A stretch of 44,498 bases of DNA from Actinomycetes bacterium (GCA_029782335.1 JAKOVA010000232.1:1-44498); one strand, 5' to 3'. Shown: positions 34,154 to 42,393, counted from the first letter of the stretch. A program made the numbers and translations. Notes: generated by a model from the letters alone, not told the origin.

Positions 34154-34609
34154 GTGGGCCTCTTCACCAAGGCGGCTGACTTCGACGACGTCATGGCCTT
34201 CGTCGATGCCGTTAGCCGAGGAGACGACCGGATCGCCGACCCAATCGGTGAGCGCATCTGGAAAACCAAGGCCAAGAGCATCGGCCCGGTGATCGAAGCC
34301 TTGCTGTTCTTGGCACAAGCGGCAGCACAGCATCCACCGGCCGACGGGCAAGCCAAGGATCCCCGCGAGTACGTCCACTGCTACAAGTCGGACAGCGACG
34401 AGGTTCTGCGAGCGAAGCTGGAGCTGGCAGAGGCCTTCTGGGGTTCCTCTGATCCCGTCACTACCGCCAACGAAGTGATGAGCAAACACGCCGCCAACCC
34501 GCGGCTGTCCAACGTCGATCGAGTGGACAACCTCCTGTCGGTGCTCTGGGGCGCAGCTGATCTGGTGCGGGATCGCGACATCAAGTTCAAGTTCGGAGAT
34601 CGGACGTGA
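34154..34609 (+). CDS. Unrecognised soluble protein, first gene of the HerA/kinase cassette
   Basis: The product has 151 residues from GTG 34154, with GGAG five bases upstream. It is mostly helical (DDVMAFVDAVSRGDDRIAD, then PVIEALLFLAQAAAQ) with no signal peptide or known motif. It is the first of six same-strand genes reaching to 39,896. Spacing to the next gene is 76 bp. Codon and base use are less GC-rich than the metabolic genes to the left, as expected for island DNA. Confidence 0.6.
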   Translation: MGLFTKAADFDDVMAFVDAVSRGDDRIADPIGERIWKTKAKSIGPVIEALLFLAQAAAQHPPADGQAKDPREYVHCYKSDSDEVLRAKLELAEAFWGSSDPVTTANEVMSKHAANPRLSNVDRVDNLLSVLWGAADLVRDRDIKFKFGDRT

Positions 34610-34685
34610 CGCGGCCCGCTACTCGGAGCGACGTGCAACGACAGGGTGCTAGCTTCGTGCCATCTGCGTACGGAGGGAGGACAGC

Positions 34686-35165
34686 ATGGCGGTGAAGCTC
34701 GGCCGGAACACCGTGTGGGAGGACGGGAACTTCAAGTTCACCGTCGCCAAGGCGGCGAATCGGCGTGACGACTACATCAAGGCACTTGTGGCCGGACTCA
34801 AGGAACACGACGTCCCGGTGGACCGCCGCCTCGACTCGGTCAAGGGTCCTGGGATCAGCCTCGACGAGGCAGTCATCCTGACGCCGACCGAGAAGCGACT
34901 GCGAAAGACGTTCATCGTGCACTACACCAAGCCAATGGGCGCCAGCTTGGAGGTCGGCTACCTACCGTGCCCCGGTGACGCGTTTCCGGCCGCGGGAACG
35001 ATGCGCGCCGAGTGGGGCGTCGGTGGAATGAAGAGTGCTGACATCGACAACTTCATCAACCTGGTCATGGTCATCCGCGACTTCTGCGTCGAGCCGGCGA
35101 TCGAGCACATCGCCGGTCAGCCGATGCCCGGAAGCTCTGGCGGTGGTGGGTTCTTCGGCAGTTGA
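34686..35165 (+). CDS. Unrecognised cytosolic protein
   Basis: The product has 159 residues behind an excellent GGAGGGAGG site. It has an alpha/beta composition (TVWEDGNFKFTVAKAANRR, KRLRKTFIVHYTK, NFINLVMVIRDFC) and a Gly-rich, flexible C-terminus (SSGGGGFFGS). There is no signal peptide or catalytic motif. It lies 42 bp before a single-helix membrane protein. The role is unknown; its position suggests a component of the ATPase/kinase cassette. Confidence 0.6.
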   Translation: MAVKLGRNTVWEDGNFKFTVAKAANRRDDYIKALVAGLKEHDVPVDRRLDSVKGPGISLDEAVILTPTEKRLRKTFIVHYTKPMGASLEVGYLPCPGDAFPAAGTMRAEWGVGGMKSADIDNFINLVMVIRDFCVEPAIEHIAGQPMPGSSGGGGFFGS

Positions 35166-35207
35166 TCGTTCGTCGGCTGAGAACCAGCCGCGGGAAAGGG
35201 ACATCCG

Positions 35208-35444
35208 GTGGAAGCACTGCTAGCGATACCGATTGGTATCTACTTCTTTGGCTGGATCATCTTCAGCTTCTACGCCTGGTGGAAGATGACGAGTAAGTCC
35301 GACGAGCCGGTCGTGCGTCGGGTCAAGGGCTGCGGCTACGGCTTGGTGTGGCCGTTCATCGTCTACAAGATGGTTTCTGAGAAGCAGGCGGAGGCGGCAC
35401 AGAGCGCGGAGCGCGACAAGCGTCACCGCGACCTGCTCGACTGA
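35208..35444 (+). CDS. Small single-pass membrane protein
   Basis: The product has 78 residues from GTG 35208. One strongly hydrophobic aromatic helix (about 3-25) is followed by a basic, charged tail (KMVSEKQAEAAQSAERDKRHRD), giving a membrane anchor with a cytoplasmic coil. It lies 26 bp before the HerA-like ATPase gene and may recruit it to the membrane, by analogy with small partners of secretion ATPases. Confidence 0.6.
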   Translation: MEALLAIPIGIYFFGWIIFSFYAWWKMTSKSDEPVVRRVKGCGYGLVWPFIVYKMVSEKQAEAAQSAERDKRHRDLLD

Positions 35445-35470
35445 CCAACCTCAGTCGGAGGAGGATCGGC

Positions 35471-38185
35471 GTGAGCGACCTCGTGCCCTTTGAGGGGAGT
35501 GGCGGCAGTACGGCTGTCACTACGGCAATTGGCCGTGTTTACGACTGGCATGACGCCACCGGTCACTACCGTGATTCGGTCACCTGCTCCTTCGCGGCCT
35601 TCGAGATCATTGCGATCGGTGGCGAGCGGCCAGACGGCAAACCGTTCCCGCCTCCTCTATCACTGTCCCGCTCAATGCTTGCCGCGGGGGCATTCATGCC
35701 GGGGTGCGATGCGCTTGAGGTGCGCTATATCGCCGAGCCTCAGCCGACAGGTATTGCGCGGGTCCGCATGTTCGTGACGGCGAAGAGCTGTAACGAGTAT
35801 GGCGGGGACCGCCTTGCTGCCGCAGCCGTTACCCAGGCAGTTGCGGCGCTGCCGCCGGACTACGTACGCGAACCCGTCACCGAGCGCTGGATGGGGCTGC
35901 AGCCGGGTGGCGGGGAGCCGGTCTTCGAGCTCAAACGCAACGAGCAGGTCACCGAACCCGTCTGGGAGTACATCCCTGCCGAGTACTACTACTTCATCGC
36001 CGACTCCCCCGGTGATGGTGTGGGGTGGATGAGCTTCTGGCATGCACTGGCCAGTGTCACCAGCACCGTCACCATCTCGCTCCTCTTCAAACAGACGGAG
36101 TTGGATCATGAGGAGCGTTACACCGCCGGCAACGTCACGACGCAGTTGGCGCAGTATGCCGAGAGCCGGCAACAGCACAGCGCGTTCGGCAACCCGCTCA
36201 CCTACCCCGGCTGTGAGAACGCCGCCCAAGCCTTGACGGCATGGCAGCAGCGCCTGGGGTTGCTCCAACGGCCGCTGCTTGGACGGGTCGCGGTGCGCGG
36301 TAACTTCGGAACGGCCATGCCTATCGCCACTGCCTTGGCTTCGGCGATCGCTGAGTCGTCCGATCCGATGCATGTGCATCAGCCAATGGAGGTACAGGCG
36401 CCGTACGAAGGTGACCACTTCGCCGCCGCGTACGACGGCTTCGACTGGCTAGAGATCCTTCCCTGGGGCGGATCGTTCATCTGGAACTACGAGAAGCCGC
36501 CACTCAGCCTGCGTCGCTTCCGGTACCTCTACGGTCTCGATGAAGCGGCTGGTCTTGCCATCCTGCCCATCCCAGACGAACAGGGGGTGCCGGGCTTTCC
36601 GCGCGCTCGCCGCATCGCACCGCGCCGGGCCATGCTGGTCGACATCGGCAACGAGGAGGGCGTGTCGCTTGGCCAGGTCATGCACGAAGGCTCTCCCGTT
36701 GCACCGGCGCGTCTGCCGCTGACAGCCATAAACCGCCACGTGCTGGTCTGCGGCACGCCGGGCTCCGGCAAGACGACCACCGTGCTGACGCTGCTGGCCT
36801 CCCTCTGGCGAGACCACCAGATCCCCTTCCTAGTCATCGAACCAACCAAGAGCGAGTACCGCACACTGCTTAAGGTGCCCGGGATGGACGAGCTGCGGGT
36901 CATTGTCCTGGGTCGCGATGACATTGCGCCCTTGCGGCTCAACCCCTTGGCGCCGCCAGACGGCGTGCGGATGGAGGTGCAAGCCAACGGTGTTCTCGCG
37001 GCGCTCAAGGCTGCACTTCCGCTGACGCCACCGCTGCCACAACTGTTGGAGGAGTCGATCGAGCGGGCCTACCGACGAGCGGGCTGGGACTACGACACCA
37101 CCATGGCCGATGGTCTGCCACCGCCATCGCTCAGGACCGTGATGAGCTGCTTCAAAGACGTGTTCGAGGAAACCGGCTACGTCGGTGAGGCCAAGAACGT
37201 CGCTTCGGCCATGGAAACCCGGCTCAAGAGCCTGGTGCGCGGTAGCCGGGGCCGGGTGCTGGACACCGTCGAGTCAGTCGACTTCGGAACGCTGCTGAGT
37301 CGTCCGGTTGTGATCGAGATGGATGAGATTACTGATCCCGATGACAAAGCCGTGATGGCCAGCTTCCTCCTCGACCGAGTACGGGCTGACGCTCGTTCCC
37401 GGGGCTCTAGTGAAGGGCGGTTGCGCCACGTCACGGTTATCGAAGAAGCACATCGCCTTCTAGCCAGGCTGAACTCCGTGAGTAGTGCTGAGGGCGAGAG
37501 CTCTCGGGCGGCTGGGGTGGAAGCCTTCTCTAACGCCATCGCCGAACTGCGCGGAGTTGGTGAGGGCTTCGTCTTGAGCAGCCAGAGCCCCTCGCGGCTG
37601 GCGCCTGCGGCCATCGACAACTGTGGAACGCGCATCCTGCATCGCATCGAGAGCGCCGCCGACCGAGAGATTGTGCTCACGGACTTCGACGCCAACCAGC
37701 TCGAACGCGAGGCGGCCGCTCGGCTCAAGACGGGCGAAGCGATCGCTCGCTGGCCGCAGCTGGAGGAGCCCGAGTTCATCCAGGTCGTTCCTGGCAACGG
37801 CATCGACAGCGGAGGCGTGGTCGCAGTCGAGGAGGTCAAGCAGCGGATGCTCGCCGAAACCACAACCGTGCGCCGCCTGCTGCCGTATCCGTTGTGCACA
37901 CGTGAGGTCTGCAGTGGAGGCTGCGACCCGACGGTTCGTGCCAACGGCGAGGACATCGCCAACGAGCTGGCCCGGTCTGCCGCCCGGACCTGGCAGGAAC
38001 ATGACGGCACCATCGAAGCCCTGTCGCCGATCGCCAAGGGCTTGCGCCGCGAGGCGGCAGGTGACGTGCAGACGGCGTATTGCGGTGCCGTCCACCTCGC
38101 TGCCCTCGGGCACGCCCTGAATGTCCGTCGGCGCGTTGACATCCGGCCACAGATCCGAGCTGCCCTCGAAAGAGGCGACGAATGA
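35471..38185 (+). CDS. HerA/VirB4-like ATPase
   Basis: The product has 904 residues from GTG 35471, behind GGAGGAGG. The C-terminal half is a HerA/FtsK-superfamily motor: NRHVLVCGTPGSGKTTT (Walker A, about 427-434), FLVIEPTKSEYR, VTVIEEAHRL (Walker B with adjacent Glu, about 653-661), then FVLSSQSPSRL (sensor-like) as in DUF87/HerA and VirB4 proteins. The N-terminal 420 residues are a separate, unrecognised region of low similarity to VirB4 N-terminal domains. Hexameric motors of this type pump DNA or protein. No NurA nuclease lies nearby; the coupled partner is a kinase-like protein. Confidence 0.83.
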   Translation: MSDLVPFEGSGGSTAVTTAIGRVYDWHDATGHYRDSVTCSFAAFEIIAIGGERPDGKPFPPPLSLSRSMLAAGAFMPGCDALEVRYIAEPQPTGIARVRMFVTAKSCNEYGGDRLAAAAVTQAVAALPPDYVREPVTERWMGLQPGGGEPVFELKRNEQVTEPVWEYIPAEYYYFIADSPGDGVGWMSFWHALASVTSTVTISLLFKQTELDHEERYTAGNVTTQLAQYAESRQQHSAFGNPLTYPGCENAAQALTAWQQRLGLLQRPLLGRVAVRGNFGTAMPIATALASAIAESSDPMHVHQPMEVQAPYEGDHFAAAYDGFDWLEILPWGGSFIWNYEKPPLSLRRFRYLYGLDEAAGLAILPIPDEQGVPGFPRARRIAPRRAMLVDIGNEEGVSLGQVMHEGSPVAPARLPLTAINRHVLVCGTPGSGKTTTVLTLLASLWRDHQIPFLVIEPTKSEYRTLLKVPGMDELRVIVLGRDDIAPLRLNPLAPPDGVRMEVQANGVLAALKAALPLTPPLPQLLEESIERAYRRAGWDYDTTMADGLPPPSLRTVMSCFKDVFEETGYVGEAKNVASAMETRLKSLVRGSRGRVLDTVESVDFGTLLSRPVVIEMDEITDPDDKAVMASFLLDRVRADARSRGSSEGRLRHVTVIEEAHRLLARLNSVSSAEGESSRAAGVEAFSNAIAELRGVGEGFVLSSQSPSRLAPAAIDNCGTRILHRIESAADREIVLTDFDANQLEREAAARLKTGEAIARWPQLEEPEFIQVVPGNGIDSGGVVAVEEVKQRMLAETTTVRRLLPYPLCTREVCSGGCDPTVRANGEDIANELARSAARTWQEHDGTIEALSPIAKGLRREAAGDVQTAYCGAVHLAALGHALNVRRRVDIRPQIRAALERGDE

Positions 38186-39330
38186 GCGACCTCGGCTCCG
38201 AGCTGAAGGAGAACGCGGTAATCGAGCTGCAGGCTCCAGTCGAAGTCCCTGAGAGCGATGGCTGGGGTGATGGCATGACAGCCGATACCAACCCCGACAC
38301 GAACGAAGCCGACATCGTTGGCTCGGGCTCCGACACCGACGGCGTCCGGGGAGAGACCGCTGACGACGGGTGGGGCCGGGAGGTTGCTTCTGAGTCCACG
38401 GACACCACGCCCGAGGCGAACGAACCCAGGTCCGAGATGGCAGCTGATGGCTGGCAGGAAGCGCCGGAGATAGAAGCAGCCACGCCTGATGAGGACGTCG
38501 GGTCCGACACTTCAGACGACTTGTCTGCGGACGCGCAAGGACGTGAAGTTGACGTCGAGGCTGCACGAGCCGAGGTGGCAGATGCGTATGAGGGCCAGCC
38601 GAAGCCAATGGACTTCGCGGATGTGAGCTACCAGATTGCCGATGGGGGCGAAGGCGTTGGTTTCGAACCAGACCACGCCAACCGCGTCATTGAAGTGCAG
38701 ATGCCCGACGGAGAGCCCGGATTCCTCAAGCCAGCGACGGGCGAAGATGTCGGTGCGGCAGGCAGAGGTGACTGTATCCCCGATGGGACAGCTTGGCGGC
38801 GTGAGGTCGCAGCGTTCGAGGTTGACTCGATGCTTGGTCTCGGAGTTGTTCCTGAGACGGTGGCTGTTCAAGACCCCGCGTTTGGTGAGGCGTCACTCCA
38901 AGACTATGCACCGTACGGACAACTTGAGGTTCGTGATGACTACGAGCCCGATGACATTGACCGCATGGCCATACTTGACTATGTCGCCGGAAACACTGAT
39001 CGACATGCCAACAACTACCTTACCCAAATCGATGGTCGACCTGCAGCCATCGACAATGGCTACAGTTTTCCAATTGGCAATGACGTACCTCTGAAGTCTG
39101 ACTTCATCGTTGATCGGCTAGGCAGGCCTCTCTCAGAAGAAGTTCTCAGCGGTGTGAGAAGCGTTGATCTTGCCGAGTTCAGAGACAACCTCGATCAGTG
39201 CGGTATCGAAGCAAAGGCTATTGAGGGGGCGGTAGCTCGCTTGGAGGAGGTTCAACGAGATGGAAAGATCACTGGCGCTTCTTGGAACGGCCAAGTACGC
39301 GATGGATTTGGCCGCTTGGTGAGAAGTTGA
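38182..39330 (+). CDS. PI3/PI4-kinase-like protein with acidic repeat leader
   Basis: The product has 382 residues; its ATG overlaps the HerA stop as ATGA. Residues 1-135 are acidic and low-complexity with three DGWG/DGWQ-centred repeats (about 26, 62 and 89). The remainder resembles bacterial PI3/4-kinase-like domains: FLKP with the ATP-binding Lys183, AWRREVAAFEVDSMLGLGVVP, a catalytic loop GNTDRHANN (Asp273, Asn278) and IDNGYSFP with the metal-binding Asp291. The key residues are all present, so activity is plausible. Base composition becomes visibly less GC-rich towards the 3' end. It could be a toxin or effector, or a regulatory protein or lipid kinase. Confidence 0.75.
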   Translation: MSDLGSELKENAVIELQAPVEVPESDGWGDGMTADTNPDTNEADIVGSGSDTDGVRGETADDGWGREVASESTDTTPEANEPRSEMAADGWQEAPEIEAATPDEDVGSDTSDDLSADAQGREVDVEAARAEVADAYEGQPKPMDFADVSYQIADGGEGVGFEPDHANRVIEVQMPDGEPGFLKPATGEDVGAAGRGDCIPDGTAWRREVAAFEVDSMLGLGVVPETVAVQDPAFGEASLQDYAPYGQLEVRDDYEPDDIDRMAILDYVAGNTDRHANNYLTQIDGRPAAIDNGYSFPIGNDVPLKSDFIVDRLGRPLSEEVLSGVRSVDLAEFRDNLDQCGIEAKAIEGAVARLEEVQRDGKITGASWNGQVRDGFGRLVRS

Positions 39331-39365
39331 CAATCCTACGAATTGTGCGACAATGTTAGGTATTC

Positions 39366-39896
39366 ATGTCTAGTAGATCAGTTGCCAACAACTTCATTGA
39401 GCAGGTAGAGATCTTCCAGCGCACTCCTGCTGGTCCAAGTGAATATCACCGTATTGGGGTCTTCAAGCTCTCTGCTGATGGTTCAATATCCCTCACTGAC
39501 TCGAATGATCAAAGCCTGCGTGGTCTTCTAGAGTTCGGTGTGAGTCCTCGCGATCCGCATCTAGAGAACGTCCTTCCATCTGAGGGCAAGCGGTTCCTTG
39601 ATGCTGTGGTTCACCACTTCCAGTCTGCTAGTTACTACAAGGTCCGGCGTACTGGTTTCGTTGACGTTCCCAACGGTCAAACTTCGAACGAACTACGCCA
39701 CTGTTTGGTTCTAGCGTCAACGGCCGTCGGTACTGGACGGGATCTCTCAGCTAAAGCAATGGAAATTGATATGCCGCTTGCGCGTGAGATCGAGGAATTC
39801 ACCAAACACCTCGAAACCCTACGCGACCAACTCCACGACGCCATGCTGACCGATGAGGACAAAGCTAACGGCGCGGTTCCTCGCTCCGAGCGTTAA
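39366..39896 (+). CDS. Unrecognised protein following the kinase; possible immunity or partner
   Basis: The product has 176 residues from ATG 39366. The N-terminal part is beta-rich (VEIFQRTPAGPSEYHRIGVFKLSADGSISL) and the C-terminal part is a charged coiled-coil-like helix (REIEEFTKHLETLRDQLHDAM). There is no membrane segment. Like the 3' part of the kinase gene, it is much less GC-rich than its surroundings, so the two may have been acquired together. It is the last gene before a good intrinsic terminator, and its place right after a putative effector makes an immunity role worth testing; no family supports that yet. Confidence 0.6.
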   Translation: MSSRSVANNFIEQVEIFQRTPAGPSEYHRIGVFKLSADGSISLTDSNDQSLRGLLEFGVSPRDPHLENVLPSEGKRFLDAVVHHFQSASYYKVRRTGFVDVPNGQTSNELRHCLVLASTAVGTGRDLSAKAMEIDMPLAREIEEFTKHLETLRDQLHDAMLTDEDKANGAVPRSER

Positions 39897-39920
39897 AGCT
39901 CCTAAACCGTTCTTATCTGT

Positions 39921-40799
39921 TCACCCGGCCTTCTTGGCCGGGTTTCTGCCTTTATGGAACCGTTCGAGGAACGCCCCACGGTCATCACTTCCAGTGCGTG
40001 CCATGACATACCGCAGGCGCTTGGCTTCGTCGCCGCCGAGTCCGCCATGCCAGCCGGCAAGCGCGACGAGACCCTCGATGTTGAAGGGCGTGTCGCCGTG
40101 GAGGATCTCCTCGCCGTAGCGGTCGAGGTACTCCGAGACGAAGGTCAGCAGGCGGGCTAGCTGCCAGGTTCCGGTGTCGATGTGATCCTTGAGGTCAGCG
40201 TCCGGCTCACGGTCCTCGGCCTTCGCCTCGTTCAGGCGGCGCTGGATGGCGATGACCTCAGCGCGGAAGCCGTAGACGGCAGACCAGACCTTGCAGAGCA
40301 GCTCCTCCTGCTCGGTGAAGGTGTCCTCGGTGATGACGGGCGTGTCCTCGTGCGCGGCGATCTCGGGACGCGCCTTCGGGGAGGCGGGCTTGTAGCGGAG
40401 GTTCTCCTGGTGGAAGGCGAAGGCCAGCTCGTCGAGGATCTTGGGCTCGATGTGCTTGCGCAGGTGGTCCTCGTGGCGCTCGAGTATCTCGGCGGCCTCC
40501 AGGCGCCGGAAGGTGAGCGTCGTGCCACGGGTGCCGCGTGCCGCGCCGAACAAGGTACGGGCCGCCTGCCCCCGATCCGATCGTCCGAAGCCGTTGAGTA
40601 GCTGACGGAGAACTCGGTCGAGGGCGGCGATCCGGCTGGCTCGTTCGTCGGGGTGCTGCGCGTTGGCGATGACGACGCGCTGTTCGGTGAGGACCTCGCC
40701 GACCGAGGAGTCGGTGAGCGGGAAGCCGGATCGGAGCAGGTTCCGCAGCTCCTCGCGGAGCACTTCGGGCTTCGAGCTCAACGGGGCCTTGCGCGTCAT
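39921..40799 (-). CDS. Unrecognised mobile-island protein
   Basis: The product has 292 residues from ATG 40799, with no clear ribosome-binding site; an upstream in-frame start at about 40823 is possible. It is largely helical and charged (LDRVLRQLLNGFGRSDRG, LEAAEILERHEDHLRKHIEPKILDELAFAFHQENLRYKP, VYGFRAEVIAIQRRLNEAKAEDREP). There is no signal peptide or catalytic motif. Base composition is again strongly GC-rich. Its last codons are read in reverse as the terminator of the convergent cassette. It stands alone on this strand, divergent from the transfer-region operon. Confidence 0.6.
   Translation of the reverse strand: MTRKAPLSSKPEVLREELRNLLRSGFPLTDSSVGEVLTEQRVVIANAQHPDERASRIAALDRVLRQLLNGFGRSDRGQAARTLFGAARGTRGTTLTFRRLEAAEILERHEDHLRKHIEPKILDELAFAFHQENLRYKPASPKARPEIAAHEDTPVITEDTFTEQEELLCKVWSAVYGFRAEVIAIQRRLNEAKAEDREPDADLKDHIDTGTWQLARLLTFVSEYLDRYGEEILHGDTPFNIEGLVALAGWHGGLGGDEAKRLRYVMARTGSDDRGAFLERFHKGRNPAKKAG
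39923..39953 (+). terminator. Intrinsic terminator of the HerA/kinase cassette
   Basis: ACCCGGCC (39923-39930), loop TTCTT, GGCCGGGT (39936-39943), then TTCTGCCTTT: an 8-bp GC-rich stem with a T-rich tail, 26 bases after the last cassette stop. On the other strand the same bases encode the final residues of the convergent gene, so the hairpin is kept within coding sequence. Confidence 0.75.
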
Positions 40800-40908
40800 A
40801 CCCAGAAAGTACCCAGTAGGCACCCTTCGTCACACCCTGCTCGATCCGAACAAATGGAGTCAGCGGTTGGCGATCCCGCCGGCCCTGATCAGAGCAGGAG
40901 CGAAAGCA

Positions 40909-41277
40909 ATGCCGAACTTGGTTCCTTCGTCGAGGACGGGCGACCTGACCCCCACGGTGGGGGTCGGGGTGGCCGGCCTAGCGAACAACGACCGGCGCAC
41001 CAGCCGGGCCCTGCAGAGCGTCCAGCGCAACACGATCGTGCGCATGGCGTCGGTGCAGGGTCACGCCATCGTGCAGAACGAGAAGCTGCACGAGATCGAC
41101 CGCCTCTCCCGCGAGGCGATGAGCGGCCAGGCGATGCTCGCCCAGTGGCGCACCACGCTCGCCCACGGTGATCCGTTCATCGAGGACGAGTTGAAGTTCT
41201 TCACCGACATCGCCCGCATCGGCAAGGGCGAGATCATCGCCGACACCATCTCCGACTTCTGCCAGGAGGGCCGGTGA
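40909..41277 (+). CDS. Unrecognised small protein, first gene of the transfer operon
   Basis: The product has 122 residues; ATG 40909 follows AGGAG at good spacing, so the longer open frame (which reads through the divergent gene) is rejected. A Thr/Gly-rich start (TGDLTPTVGVGVAGLANN) precedes a long helix (QNEKLHEIDRLSREAMSGQAMLAQW). No membrane segment is seen. Its stop overlaps the next start as GTGA. Similar small proteins precede TraG-like genes in actinobacterial conjugative elements, but no family name is recognised. Confidence 0.6.
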   Translation: MPNLVPSSRTGDLTPTVGVGVAGLANNDRRTSRALQSVQRNTIVRMASVQGHAIVQNEKLHEIDRLSREAMSGQAMLAQWRTTLAHGDPFIEDELKFFTDIARIGKGEIIADTISDFCQEGR

Positions 41278-41495
41278 TGGTACTGCTGATCATCTTCCTG
41301 CTGCTGAGCGTCAGCATGATCGTCACGCTCACCTACCTGCTGGGCTTCCGCCTCGGTGGGCAGTCATGGATCAGCGAGGCCCAGCGCGTGCGGGCCGAGG
41401 CCGCCGCGGCGGAGCGTCAGCTCCACGACCTCACCCGCTCGGCGTTCGTGGCGATGGCCGAGGAGGCCGAGCGTCGCCGCTTCGGCAACAAGTAG
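41274..41495 (+). CDS. Small membrane protein with cytoplasmic coiled coil
   Basis: The product has 73 residues from GTG 41274 (GTGA overlap; ATG 41277 is the next codon). An N-terminal hydrophobic helix (about 2-25) is followed by a charged helix (ISEAQRVRAEAAAAERQLHDLTRSAF). This topology is common for accessory subunits of conjugation machinery. The following gene starts 9 bases after the stop. Confidence 0.6.
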   Translation: MMVLLIIFLLLSVSMIVTLTYLLGFRLGGQSWISEAQRVRAEAAAAERQLHDLTRSAFVAMAEEAERRRFGNK

Positions 41496-41504
41496 CGGAA
41501 GGTC

Positions 41505-42053
41505 ATGCAGATGGAGACGGTCTCCGTGGACGCGCCCGAGATCCAGTTGGCGCGCATCAACCTCACCAAGTGGATCAACGACCTGGCCGAGGAGACCGCT
41601 GACGAGCTGGGGGTGACGTGGCGGGGCTCGCCGTGCGCCCCCAGCTCCCTGGCTGAGGTGGTCGAGGAGTTCCGTGCCGGCATGCTCACGGGCCTGCCGG
41701 TGCGGATCTCCAACCGCTTCTGCGACAACACCTTCTACGTGAGGCCCGAGGACAACGTGGCGTTCCGCTTCGTGCACGACTCGCGGCACTACTTCCTGCG
41801 GGCGGGCTTCGAGCCGGAGTCCGAGCTGCTCGTGGCCTCGTGCCACCTCGCCCGGTTGCGGCGGGCCGGGTACTCGCCGGACTCGATCGAGCACCGCTTG
41901 CTCTACGCCGACACCGTCGGGCAGGTGCTCTTCCTGGCCGAGACCGGACAGTTCGTCGATAACCAGATGCGCTTCGCGCTGCGCTGCCTCACCAGCCGGC
42001 TCCAGGACGCCATCAGCGCCGAGGCCGCGATGCAGACCCGGGAGGCGTCGTGA
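41505..42053 (+). CDS. Unrecognised transfer-operon protein
   Basis: The product has 182 residues behind GGAAGG. It is soluble, helical and acidic; the central part, with FCDNTFYVRPEDNVAFRFVHDSRHY and later GQVLFLAETGQFVDNQMRFAL, recalls small conserved proteins of mobile elements but no family is assigned. Cysteines at several positions are not in a metal-binding spacing. It is coupled by GTGA to a 56-residue membrane protein. Confidence 0.6.
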   Translation: MQMETVSVDAPEIQLARINLTKWINDLAEETADELGVTWRGSPCAPSSLAEVVEEFRAGMLTGLPVRISNRFCDNTFYVRPEDNVAFRFVHDSRHYFLRAGFEPESELLVASCHLARLRRAGYSPDSIEHRLLYADTVGQVLFLAETGQFVDNQMRFALRCLTSRLQDAISAEAAMQTREAS

Positions 42054-42220
42054 GGAAGCTCGTCGAGAACCTCGGGTTGGTGCTGCTGATCTGCCTCGGC
42101 GTGCGCATCGGCGCCGCGCTCATCGAGCCGGTGCTGCCGTTGCTCGGCGGGTTGGTGGTGCTGGCCGTGCTGGCGATGTGGTTGCTGGGCCGCAACGGCC
42201 CGGGAGGTGGTTATCGGTAA
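42050..42220 (+). CDS. 56-residue membrane protein
   Basis: It starts at GTG 42050, overlapping the previous stop as GTGA, and ends at TAA 42220. It has two hydrophobic stretches (NLGLVLLICLGVRIGAAL and VLPLLGGLVVLAVLAMWLL) and a Gly-rich end. Its size falls below common gene-calling limits, but the coupled start and membrane-like codon pattern support it. It is probably an accessory membrane subunit of the conjugation apparatus. Confidence 0.6.
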   Translation: MRKLVENLGLVLLICLGVRIGAALIEPVLPLLGGLVVLAVLAMWLLGRNGPGGGYR

Positions 42221-42242
42221 AGGGGTGAAGCGTTGCGGAATC

Positions 42243-42258
42243 GTCAACGACGGTTGAC
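42243..42258. promoter_or_regulatory. Perfect 6-bp palindrome in the transfer-operon spacer
   Basis: GTCAAC, spacer GACG, GTTGAC. It lies in a 173-bp non-coding gap between the 56-residue protein and the next small gene. It could be an operator, a short hairpin or part of a transfer origin; the sequence alone does not decide. Confidence 0.35.
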
Positions 42259-42393
42259 GGTCCGCGCGTGACGTGAGACATCGTGGACAGCGGCGGAGAT
42301 CTCCGGGGGACGAGCGCACCAAGTGACGCCTAGTTCAGCGCGCCCTCGATGCAGGTCTCCGTTCGCAACAAGAACGGAAGGAGGTGCAAAGAA

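Noticed and set aside
35471-38185. Calling the HerA-like ATPase a HerA-NurA DNA-end resection or Sir2-HerA defence pair
   Set aside because: No NurA or Sir2 domain is encoded beside it; the coupled partner is kinase-like.
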